In this document: one piece after another, positions 47,571 to 59,709 of the stretch | How positions within the stretch are numbered: the stretch's first letter is position 1 | How the letters are laid out: the number at the start of each line of letters is the position of its first letter | From: Brienomyrus brachyistius | Taxonomy: Eukaryota > Chordata > Actinopteri > Osteoglossiformes > Mormyridae | Direction: 5' to 3' | Assembly: GCF_023856365.1 (NCBI RefSeq) | Contig: NW_026042458.1 | Coordinates: 186,001-250,000, forward strand | Length of the DNA stretch: 64,000 bases | Program-made: the position numbers and the translations under genes | Notes under the pieces: model-generated | What the model was told of the DNA's origin: nothing | What the model saw: the letters and a program-made list of their open reading frames with translations, nothing else | Databases searched by the model: none

Positions 47571-47789
47571 AAGACATTTTTCAGAACCTAATGACTCCTG
47601 AACACCCCACTGAATACACTGACTGGCTTGTACATCTTGTAGAATAAAAAGCTTGTGGAATATGATACAATGACTATAGAAACACAACTGACATAACAAA
47701 AGTACAGCCATTGTCATTTTCATCTTATTTAACACCCCCCACCCCACTCACACAAAAGAGCATGGTAGTGTTCTTACAGAGCCGTAGCA

Positions 47790-47902
47790 GTGTGTGTGTG
47801 TGCATGTGTGCATGTGTGTTTGTGTGTGTGTGTGTCTATGTGTGTGTGTGTTTGTGTGTCTGTGTATGTTTGTGTGTGTGTCTATGTGTGTGTATGTTTG
47901 TG
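47790..47902. repeat. (TG)n microsatellite, interrupted
   Basis: TG runs broken by CA, CTA and TT units. Produces spurious Cys/Val frames on the plus strand. Confidence 0.95.
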
Positions 47903-48484
47903 AGCCAAGTAACAAGACAGGGAGCAAGAAACAAAACTCCTCTTTCTTAATTATCCACATCGTTATTAACGACACAGGTATATATACAGGTACATATACA
48001 GGTACATGTATATACTCAAAAATACATCCAGAACACACAATTAAATGAAAAACGTAATTTAAGAACACTTGAAATTTTCATTCAGTTTCTTTCATCTGTT
48101 TAATATAATCGATCAGTCCCTGTGCGTTTGCCCCAAACCATTCAGCATGGTACACAAGGGAGACAAGTAAGCATGTGTGACATCAAAGAACTGATTGCAG
48201 CAACTCAGCCTTTCCACAACATTAAAGCCGCTTATTCCCCCCCATGCCATGAAGAAATAATCTCTGTGGCTCCCCTCTCCCCCTCCCTCAGCCCCCAGTC
48301 TGGCTTGAACATTTGCACTTCCAGTAAAAATGCGCCCCAAACACACTGACACCAAACTCAGCACCGGTGCTCCGTAAAATCCCGTGATTCAGTCTCAGAA
48401 GCACTGGCTCCCCTGCCCTCCTCTGAACATTATTAAAGCTACACCCTGAACACTCTGTGTGACTGACATGAATGAGAAGCATCT

Positions 48485-48610
48485 TTATTCATAATCTCTG
48501 TAGCGGAGGTCAGAATACAGAGTGTCATTATTCCCGTCTTTCTTCTGTCTCCTGGGTTTTGGCTTCTTAAGGTTCAGGGCAGCGTAATTCAGTGTGTCCT
48601 CGTCATGGCA
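48485..48610 (-). CDS. NITR cytoplasmic-tail exon with ITIM
   Basis: Acceptor TCTCCACAG, then CHDEDTLNYAALNLKKPKPR and a second tyrosine motif NNDTLYSDLRYRDYE before the stop. LNYAAL fits the ITIM consensus (I/V/L/S)xYxxL; TLYSDL is ITIM-like (T at -2). The TAA stop (48485-48487) lies inside an AATAAA polyadenylation signal (minus strand 48489-48484). An inhibitory tail. Confidence 0.8.
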   Translation of the reverse strand, partial: CHDEDTLNYAALNLKKPKPRRQKKDGNNDTLYSDLRYRDYE

Positions 48611-51600
48611 CTGTGGAGACAAAGATGGCAGAATTGGATGGATCAAATCGGTTTGCTATTACCTATTTTCACAAATAGCACTTAAAATGCTGATCCCAGG
48701 ATGGAAATCAGTCTGAGGTTCATTTGTTTTACTGACGATTTGTAATTTGAAATATTTATTACATACTTGCTTGCGTGACCATTCCACTTTTGATATATCA
48801 CTGTTCTTTTCATCTGTTTAAAATATATAACACATCAATATATTATTTAATTTCGCACGGTATCATACCGTGGTCAGATAACATTCCGAATTTTCAAGCA
48901 ATCAACATCCTTTTTGTCTCAAAAATGAAAGTAAAAATGACTTCTGTCAATTTAAGTGTGCATGTTTGGATACGTGTCATTTGTTCTCATATATCATATA
49001 TAATAAAATTGCTATAAAGGAGATCTTGGTAATAAAAGTTATTGATATGCAACTTATTGCAACATGTATATTTCAATAGATTTTGCAAAATATGAAAGAT
49101 ATAATACAAAAATGTAAATCTTACAGTACAAAAAGGTTTATATAAATAAGGTGAGATTTAATAATGGATTTTAAAACTGTATTACCTGCAAGAGTGGTTT
49201 TAATATGAAAATGTTATCTATCATAAAACAATTTTATATTTCTATAATTTGTTAAAATCTACATTTTGTCCTTCTGAGTGCATAAAGCCGGGCAGCGTAC
49301 CTGCACAGTGTGTACAGGTCAGTTTACATCTTATACAAATGAGAGCAACGTTCAGAATAATGCTGCAAGATAAAACTATCAGCAAGCCAGAGTGAAGAGG
49401 ATCCAGCAGCTTCTGAAAGCCTGTAACAAAGAGATAGATTTCAGCATAATGATATAGAGACACATTTCCCATTTGCTTACATTACATTAGTTAAAGATCA
49501 AATCGATAACACATTACAGCAGTTGTTTTGTAAATAGTCCATTTTTAACATGAACTTCTAGTATTTTGTATTTTAACAATTTATATTAATATTTGAAATA
49601 ATTATTAAATTAGGCTCCGGACCCCCCGCGACCCAATAGGATAAGCGGTTTGGAAAATGGATGGATGGATGGATATTAATATTTGAAATAATTATTAAAT
49701 TAGGCTCCGGACCCCCCGCGACCCAATAGGATAAGCGGTTTGGAAAATGGATGGATGGATGGATAATTATTAAATTAACATCTGTGTAATTTAATTTAAG
49801 CACTTAAATTAGAAAATTCATTACATTAAAAAAAGAAATAAATGTCTTAATAGCAGAATAAGCTAAATAAAACTTTGAAGCAGATATACTCTCCACACTG
49901 GGTGCTACCATCTATATCCAGCTGTGTGCCGTTCCCAAACAGCATCTCCCCACACTGGGTGTTACCATCTATATCCAGCTATGTGCCGTTCCCAAACAGC
50001 ATCTCCCCACACATGGCCACAGCGCAGTAGTAAGTCCCAGCATCGGAGAGGCTGAGGTTCCCCTTGGGGAGGCTGTAGACGCAGCTCCGTGTAGGAGATC
50101 CAGCCTCAGGGCTCTTCTCACACTCATCACTGCTGTTTCCAGGGCTGTAAATGACTCCAGGAAGGGATTCTCCTGATCCATGTCTGAACCAGTAAACACT
50201 GTGTTCTCCTGCACAGCTCCCAGTCTCTATCGTACACTGCAGGCTCACAGAGTCTCCTGGCTGCAATGTGTCAGACACAGGCTGCTGTACCACAGTCCTG
50301 CTGTTGGAGTCTTTACCTGAAAAGCAAAATAGTCATGATGACAGCCCTTTGAGAATAACAATGGAAAATACAGATCCTCAAAAATTGTTCTTACAGATTT
50401 TTGGGAACTGAATCGATGTTCTTCTAGCCATCCAAGAAATCAGTAACTTCTTGGAGAACAGCTGACATTCTTCTCTCTTTTTATTGTATTACTGCTTATT
50501 AGTATATATCAGGTAACACTATACATTAACTGCACCTACATAATACCTAAATAAAAATTATATGATAATAACAAACATTATAATCATATAATGTCTTGTA
50601 TTAATGTATGAAGGTAGATGAATATAATTAATTTCAATTCAAAGAAATGAAGTGTGTAAAGTGTACTTTATATTTTCATGATTTTCGTGACTTTACATTT
50701 GGTTTATGTTGCCCCTTTTCCACAGGAAGGTATTTATTGTTTTTGCATATTTAGCTCTTGATGTGTTTTGGTATTTTTGAGCATTTTGCTGTAGTACCTG
50801 CATAATTTAATTCAAGAGCCGAAGAGCTGTTTGCCCATTACTAGTTTGTCTATCTTTTAACATTAAAGAAAAAGTATACATAGTAAAAGGAATTACTTGG
50901 TTTCGTAGTTCCTCCTATTTATTTTCTTATGCACACAAAAGTAAGTTTTTCCGTTCAACCATAGCACTACAGCGAAAAGCAAAACGTCATGGCAAATACA
51001 ATTATGCTTTATTCCAATACACATTGCTAATTTTTCATTATTATTACATTTATTCAGCATAATATCTTCAAAGGTTTCATGATTTAATTTGCAATCTTCT
51101 GGCCTGAAATCTTTTCCTGCTACACTGAAGACTCTCTCAGCGTGTGCAGAGAAAGCTGCAGCCAAAGGGTTGGCATCCTCTGATAAACATGGTTGGTTCA
51201 GGTATCGGTGACATTATGTGAACCTTTCATGGCAGGAATAGGGACTAGTTTGACTTTTGATGCAGGAAAAGTGTTTGGGACTGTTAGGTTGAAGAAACAG
51301 TTGTTAATCATTTCTGTATGATCAGCAATGAGTGTAAATATATATGTATACGTTATTTCTTATCTTCTAGCCACATACTCTTAGCTATTGTACTCTAAGT
51401 AGGTGGTTAACAGCTGCCTACTTAGATAAGAATCTCACTTCCCTCTCTTGCGCCCCCCATTGACTATAAATAAAGAAGACAAGGGGAACCACCCTTTGTA
51501 ACACATTCTGCTGTAGTTTGCATTGCAGAGAGTGTGGGTACCCTTGCAAGTAAAACTGTAACCTGTGTGTGTCTCATAAATGTGGAGTTGGGGTGGAAAC

Positions 51601-54600
51601 GCCGGGCGCTTTCCCCAACATAGAATTTGGTCCTTCGAGCCGGATCCGAGGAACCCCGAAGACGTCTCCAGTACGCCGAGAGAAGCGACACCGAAGTCTG
51701 TCGACAGCCACTCGAAGTCGGGTGCAAGAAAGACCTGTGATGTGAATTCGTCATCAGGCCGGTGGTTAGAACTGCGCTCGACGTCTGGTGATGTCTGAAG
51801 GACCTCGGTGACGGATCAGAGAGCACACTATACAGGTGAGAGATATGGCACCTAAGTGAGTAGGTGGCCAAGTGAGAGATACGGCACCTAAATAAGTAGG
51901 TGGCCAAGACATGCATGTGGTTGAGGTTAGCCGAAATTAACCGGGAGAGAAAGTAGGCGTTGTTGGAAATATATACAGTGTTGTATGTGGATGTGTTTTT
52001 ATAGGTTTTAGATTAACCTACACGATCCACCCTAAAAGCAACAACATACTGGTGACTGAAGGATCAAGGACGGGTTTCATCCCTGAAAACTAACACCGCT
52101 GCTCTAATAGGGAGCAGTAGAAGGCCGTGTTAGTGTCCTCCTGAGGTCTCATGCCAGAGACTTGCTTTTAGGATTTTTTATTTTTTGTAGTGTATCCATT
52201 AAAAGGTAACAATGGGGAAGAATCAAAGTAAACAAATGGAACTAGAGGGAGATGAGAAGTTTATGGAAGGATATAAGCCAGGATCAGGACAAATAAGTAG
52301 TCAGAGATGGAGGAAAAAAACATGGGTTTGAAGGAAAACTCCACACTCCAGATATATTAAAATTACAGGGAAACTTAAAACTGGAGATGTTACAGACTAC
52401 CAATAAGAAAGAAGGTAAAGACAGAAAAAAAGAATATGTTTTTTCTGATGCATGGTTAGAACAGAGTAAATTAAGAGATAATAAAAGACAGCAAAAAAAG
52501 GGAAATAAGGAGAAAAAATTACAGGCGACTTTAATTACACTAGATGAGGAGACGGCAACAAAATCTTCTGCCGCTCCAGTTCCCTTACTGCCCCCACAAA
52601 TTCCAATGATTGCGCCTGCACCAGTTCCAGCTGTAAATAGACGACAAATAGGAGGAGGGGAATCATCTCGAATGATGACCCGAGGGTCTAACCCTTCTCT
52701 GTATCCGTTAAAGGATCTGGAGACAAGTAAAGTACGCTGGCATCCAAAAAATGACACAGAACAGGAAGACTGGGAGAATGATTTGGTGTGTCCACTCGTA
52801 GAAGTGGCAAATCCAAATCGAGGCCCAAATAATGCAGGACCCGAAACTATGTTAGTATATAGACCCTGGACCGCTGAGGATAGAACAGCGGCTTTAAAAG
52901 GAATACCCCCGGTTGAAGAAGGGGTACCCGAGTTTTGGACTGCCATCCTAGAATTACAAAGTAGTTTTCATTTGAACGGCAGGGAAATGTATAGATGTCT
53001 CAGACAGTTGTTTACCCATAAATGGGGACGTGTAGCGGGAGACTTCACAGGACATGGTAATAATGATGAAGTCTTAGCACATGACTCGCAGGAACTCATA
53101 CAAGCATTACGAGACTTGCGAAACAGGGTAGAGACAGCCTTCGTAAGACGCGCAGACTATGGACGAATAGCGCAATGTAAACAAAAAGATGGAGAGGAAC
53201 CTGAGGATTTTATGGATAGAATGAGAGTTGTATTTAGAGGAAACTCAGGGATCCCATTTGATGAAGAGGCAGTAGGAGTGTACCAACAACAGCTAAAACG
53301 AGCTTTTGTCGCAGGCCTAAAGCCCGAATTGCGAAAATATCTTGACAAACATTGGGTACATCAGAATACTGGTTCAGTCCAACAAGCACTATAATATGCT
53401 CAACACGCGCAGAAAGCGCAGAAACAGGAAAAGACAGACACAATATTCAGCGCCTCAGAAGTAGTAGCGCTAGTGCAAATGAATCCTCCGGGGAGGGGAG
53501 GATTCAGAGGAAGGTCAAGAGGCCGAGGAAGGGGGAGAGGTGTTTTCAGAAACAATTACAGGAATTCGTCTCAGCAAGATAACATTTGCTGGACATGCAG
53601 GAAACCTGGACACTTAGCTAGGAATTGTAGAGTAGGGAAACAACCATATAACCCAAACTCCATTGAAAACAATGATCAATGACCCCCCTCGGAGGCCCCT
53701 GTTACCGACACCATCCGAGGCAAAACAGAGGTGATTTTAAGAAAGGAAACGGAGGTCACTTTACAAGACCTTTTAGATAAGGAAATAGATTTACAAGCAG
53801 TGTGTCAGTTATTAGCAGAAAGGCAGTGGGAAACCTTGCCAAGTCGGAAGTTAGTCATAAACGGCAAAGTATATGAATGTCTGTGTGACACTGGAGCATG
53901 TAGGACTGTCCTAACCTCCAGTCCTCCCGGAGTCACATATTCTTCATCAGTCATAAATATAAAAACGGCAGGAGGTCAGACAGACAGACATCAGTTAACA
54001 AACCCAGTTGCAGTAAAAGATAAGGAAACTGGACTTGAATGTCAAGCACAGGTGTTAATAAGCCCTTCTTGTCCTGTTAACTTGTTAGGCCGAGACCTTA
54101 TGGTACAAATGGGCATTAGCGTGGTTGCCACAGCCACTGGCATGAAAGCAATCGTAAATGAAGAAGCTTATGTTGTGCAAGGAACCACAACACCACAATA
54201 TTACTGGTCTCTGGACCTAGGGGGAACTGCACAGACACGAGAATTATTGCGGAAAACTAGAGAAAAGCAGTCCCCTAGACAGGCCCAGTTCATGCCTGAC
54301 GATGCCTTACACGTCACTATGTGGTACAAAGACACCCTTGGACCAGATTATGTCCATGACAAAACGTTTCATGCCCTCCAAGACACTTGTATTACCTTAC
54401 AACATATGTATGTTAACCCCACCACTGGGTTTTCAGCAGCCTCAGTCATTTTATCTAACAAGCAACAGGCTGTATTTAGAGAGAGAACACCACACGTATC
54501 TCTTTCAAAACCACCCCAGATGCAGTGGAGAGATGTAGAGATGTTCTTACGAGATTCTATGCACAGTTACAATGACTACCAACCCGTATCTGGCTCCTGT

Positions 54601-57600
54601 TGGAGCTATGATGAGAAACACAATGTGTGGCGGTTTCCTTTGGGATGGAGAGTTCAAACCACTCCCACCACACACTTAAAGGACCCAACCTGACAAATTT
54701 TTTCAACCCTGGAGGAGGGATCATGTCCAGATCTAGATCGCCTCCCAGAAGGGTTGTGGTCGTCCTCCCCCACTGATGTAGGGCTGGTAAAGGGGTTTCC
54801 ACCTTACAAAGTAATTGTGAAATCAGAACACCGTCCGGTAGTTAGGCAATACCCATTAAAACCTGAAGCAGAAAAAGGTATAGCCCCTGTAGTGCAAGAC
54901 ATGTTAGCATCAGGAATATTGCGAGAGGCTCCTGAAGCCACTTGCAACACTCCTATCTTTCCAGTCCAGAAGGGACATACAGGGAAATGGCGCATGGTGC
55001 AGGATTTAAGACCGGTTAATAACATAGTGCAACATGCAGCACCAGACGTGCCTAACCCACACTTATTGCTCAACTCATTGACTCCTGATAAAAGCTACTT
55101 CTCAGTAGTGGATCTTAGTAATGCATTTTTCTCAGTACCATTGCACCCTGATTCTCAACATTTATTTGGATTTACCTATAAAGGGAAAAAATATACATAT
55201 ACTAGACTCCCTCAGGGATTTTCTGAAAGTCCACATGTATATACCATGGCCCTTAGATACTCTATGAGTACCTGTGAAATACCATCACATAGTCAGGTAT
55301 TACTATACGTGGATGATATCTTAATAGCAGCAGATTCAGAACAACATTGCAAAGAAACTACCCTAACTGTGCTTCAGCATTTATACAATACTGGACATAA
55401 AGCTTCTAAACAGAAGTTGCAGTATTGCAAAAAGACAGTTGTCTATTTAGGGCATAACCTTTCACAAAAAGGTCGCTCGCTGCTAGAGATAAGGAAACAA
55501 GCTATACAGGAAGCACCTAAACCACAGACTAAACAACAGATGATGTCCTTTTTAGGGCTCTGCAATTATTGTAGAGAATGGTTACCAGATTATGCTTTTC
55601 TAGTTCAACCTTTGCAAAATTTAATATACGGGAAGGAGATGACTCTAAAGGACAAAATACAATGGACTGAGGACGGAGAAAATGCTTTTACAAATTTAAA
55701 AAGAATGTTGCAAACCAATGTGACCCTTGCTCTACCAGATTATCAACAACCATTCACCCTATGTGTAGATGCTAATCAAGGTTATATGAAAGCAGTATTA
55801 ACACAGCCATTCGGAGCAAAAGAGAGACCGTTAGCATTCTATTCAAAACGATTAGATGCAGTAGCAGCTGGCTTTCCACAGTGTTTACAGGCATGTGCAG
55901 CTGCTGCAGAAGCAGTAAAGGTATCAGCAGAATTGGTACTTTGTCACCCCCTCATACTTAAAGTTCCTCATTCTGTGTCTCTAATCTTGTTGCAGACACC
56001 GCTTCCATTCTTAACACATACAAGACATCTTACCTTAGTGTCACTTTTGCTCTCACAACCTAACATTGAACTTCAGCGGTGTGGCCTATTGAACCCTAGC
56101 ACGCTCCTCCCCACCGCAGAGGATGGGGAGCCACATTCTTGCAAAGCAACAATAGAAGAACAAACAAAACCAAGAGCAGATATTCTGCAAACTTTTATAC
56201 CAGGATCAGAAGTTGTTTATGTAGATGGCTCAGCATCAAAAAATGATATGGGAAAAAATAAAGTTGGGTATGCTGTAGTTACATCTACTGAAGTGTTAGA
56301 AGCCAATGCACTCCCTTCTACTTGTTCAGCACAAGCGGCTGAACTCTATGCTGTGATCAGGGCATGTGAACTGTTCAAGAACAAGTCACTTACTATCTAC
56401 ACTGATAGTCAATATGTGTTTGCAGCTGTCCATCACCATGCAAGAGTCTGGAAAAATAGAGGTTTTAGAACATCACAGGGCACATCTCTTACTCATACAA
56501 ATTTGCTACTTAGATTATTAGACGTTGTGCATTTACCGACTCACTTTGCACTGTGCAAATGCAAAGCACACCAGACTGATGACTCTGCAGAAACCGCAGG
56601 AAATAGTTTTGCAGATAAAACCGCCAAAGAAGCGGCACTGAAACAACCTACCTTATCAGTGGCAGACATTCTTTTTATAGATAGCGATGTGCTATGTGAT
56701 GCACAGATTCATGCTCCTAAAATAGAAGTACAAAGTTGGATCAAAAGAGGAGCAATACAACGAGAGAAAGTTTACTATATGAATGACAAGCCCATCCTAC
56801 CAAAAAATTTATACAAAACAGCTGCTTTGGTGAGCCATGGAAATACTCATGTCTCAACAGGAGGGATGGTACATATCATACAACAATATTTCTATGCTAT
56901 AAATTTTTCTGATTATGCAAAACAATTTTGTAGGACATGCTTAATTTGTTGTAAACACAATGCACAAGGAAACATCAGACCAAAACGTGGCCAGTTCCCC
57001 ACAGCTGAGTATCCGTTTCAAGTTGTACATATGGATTTTATTGAATTATCTTGGTCACAAGGAAAGAAATACTGTCTAGTTATTATAGACACCTTTTCTA
57101 AGTGGGTAGAAATATACCCTGTAAAGCATTGTGATGCAATGACCGTTGCAAAATGTTTGGTAAGCCATTATTTCCCTACCTATGGCATACCTCATATTAT
57201 AAGATCAGACAATGGGACTCATTTTGTAAATCAGACTATGTCCCTTTGCTCACAAGCATTAGGTTTTACGCTTAAGAATCATTGTGCGTATCACCCTCAG
57301 AGCGCAGGCTTAGTGGAAAGGACCAACGGCACTATTAAAACAAGGCTAAGAAAGACAGTGGAAGAGACAAAAAGGCCGTGGCCAGAATGTTTGTCTCTAG
57401 TAAAATTATGGATGAGAATAACTCCCACTCCTGCAGGATTAACACCTTTTGAAATAGTGTATGGTAGACCATTTCCCCTAGCAACTGAAATGAATGACAT
57501 AGAAAAAGCAGACCGAGAAAATACGCTGGCCGATTGGATGCGTAAACTACTAACATCACAACAAAAACATAGCCCCAGTAGTCTGCCGGTAAATTCTGTT

Positions 57601-59671
57601 TCTACTCAACAGGATAACTTGCAGCCGGGAGATTGGGTCCTGGTCAAGGTCCTGTTGCGGAAAGATTGGAGCACACCTCGGTGGGACGGTCCTTATCAAG
57701 TCCTCCTTACAACACCAACAGCAGTAAAGATCGCAGAACGACCTTCCTGGATACACAAAAGTCACTGTAAACCCATCAAGCCCTTATCAGAGGCCTCAGC
57801 AACAGAGTAGCAGTGGAAGTCCGCTACAAAGGCACAGTAACCAATAGGGTGCTGTTGTCTCAACCCGGTGAAGAAAACAACTGAGCTGCACTCTATTTAG
57901 GATGGCCCTGATAGGGTGGGGATGTGGTAAAGTGACTCTAGGGGTCATTCTTGTTGTAGGACTTGTATGGTTGTCCTGGCTCTCACCAGCTCCATTACAG
58001 CACCTACGGCGATGGACCCATGATGACTTCCATCTACGCCCGTTGCCCGCTGACCACTCACATCCATTTATGCAAAACTACTGGTACCGATATGTACATG
58101 ATACTGTAACAGCGAAAAATGTGACAAATTGCTATGTTTGTTCAGTAATGCTCACTCATAGTGAAGGACCTACGGTGTATGGCAGAGCTATGAATATCTT
58201 CTGCAGGTATAGGATATCAAAGTAATGTTTCACTTATATTTTCTTTTGTTTTTCATTTTATTTTTCTGTTGTTTTATTACTGTTATACCATGTTTGAAAA
58301 TGTTTATTAATCAAGCTCTTAACGCTGCTTTTCGGACACGCAGTACAATGTTTCTCTCCCTTACCCAAACTATAGAGACAGAGCCTGTTTCCAGCGATGG
58401 CGATGAAGAAGACATATAATTCATAATGACGGCCGAGCCGAAAGCACCCGTGCAGGGCTCGGACCTGAAGAACCGGAATTAAATGTTTTCCAGGATAATG
58501 ACAATGTGGTCTAAATGAAGGTTGTACCTAAAGTGCTTTTGCAACTTGTACAATGTTGATGCTTCTGATCATACTGTCATGATAAACAGGAGGGACTGTT
58601 AGGTTGAAGAAACAGTTGTTAATCATTTCTGTATGATCAGCAATGAGTGTAAATATATATGTATACGTTATTTCTTATCTTCTAGCCACATACTCTTAGC
58701 TATTGTACTCTAAGTAGGTGGTTAACAGCTGCCTACTTAGATAAGAATCTCACTTCCCTCTCTTGCGCCCCCCATTGACTATAAATAAAGAAGACAAGGG
58801 GAACCACCCTTTGTAACACATTCTGCTGTAGTTTGCATTGCAGAGAGTGTGGGTACCCTTGCAAGTAAAACTGTAACCTGTGTGTGTCTCATAAATGTGG
58901 AGTTGGGGTGGAAACGCCGGGCGCTTTCCCCAACAGGGACGTTTCTTAGGTTAGAAACTGCCGTCACTGCAGCCAACACTGACTTTTAAGGAGAGACACT
59001 CAGCTCTTCCTATGAGCAGATCCACCATGGTGCACAAAATGACAGTATAATTATTATTTTAGGTGACACTTCAAATGTTGCATTATTTCATTCTTTACAA
59101 AACGACATTTTTATAACAATGATGTATAACAATGTTAATGTGTTTATGTATAATTCATATTTAAATTAAAGTTCATATTTTAGTTAAAAGCTACACCTAC
59201 AGTACGTATATGAACTTGAATTTGAATCCAAACCCTTTTTCGTTCTTCTTCTTTAAATTCAAATATAAATTTCAATGCCACAACCTGTTTTCAACCACAA
59301 TTCAAATGTAATTCAGATTAACAAAATGAACTGAAATTCAAGTTCATATATGTATTCAAAATCCTGAATTTTAGGATACGTATTTGAGAATTTCATTCTC
59401 AAATCAGTTCTGAATGGTGCACATCCCTAGTTCATATGTTAAATCATGCATTTTTTTTTTCAGAGTGAATACACACTGACTGCTCAGATAAATAACGTCA
59501 AAAATAATTTTCTTTTGTTGCTTAAGATTTTTGCACAGTCCTATACTGTATATAACAACTCAAACATTTTTTATGTTATTTGTTTTAAAGAGGCTGCAAT
59601 GTGTAACATTAACATCTGTATAAAGAGAAGGTTAGGCTTTTGGCTGACAGCAAGCAAAATGCAACAAATTG

Positions 59672-59709
<38 letters not shown>

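Larger units (their letters stand above)
51282..58935 (+). mobile_element. Full-length endogenous retrovirus, gammaretrovirus-like layout
   Basis: Two 339-bp LTRs look identical by eye and enclose a leader with a tRNA-Tyr primer site, gag, pro-pol and a deleted env. A 5-bp target duplication GGGAC flanks it (51277-51281 and 58936-58940). Gag, PR and Pol share one reading frame separated by a TGA, the suppression-type arrangement of gamma- and epsilonretroviruses. Order of Pol: protease, 2H-like motif pair, RT, RNase H, integrase. Breaks: a frame break at an A-run (about 52314-52320), TAA at 53392, TGA at 54691, and a large env deletion. Non-functional as read, but young. Plus strand, antisense to the NITR gene whose V-I intron it occupies. 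Confidence 0.95.

Noticed and set aside
47711..48068. Cys/Val-rich and Thr/His-rich frames
   Set aside because: Translations of the TG/CA microsatellite.
51464..51916. 150-codon minus-strand frame across the 5' LTR and leader
   Set aside because: Antisense to the LTR, lacks any domain; a similar frame in the 3' LTR merely reflects LTR identity. No evidence of an antisense viral gene.
52284..52946. 220-codon minus-strand frame antisense to gag
   Set aside because: The plus-strand gag frame with its zinc knuckle explains the sequence.
53680..53682. TGA as selenocysteine codon
   Set aside because: No SECIS-like element is evident, and a stop between nucleocapsid and protease is the normal suppression site in retroviruses of this layout.
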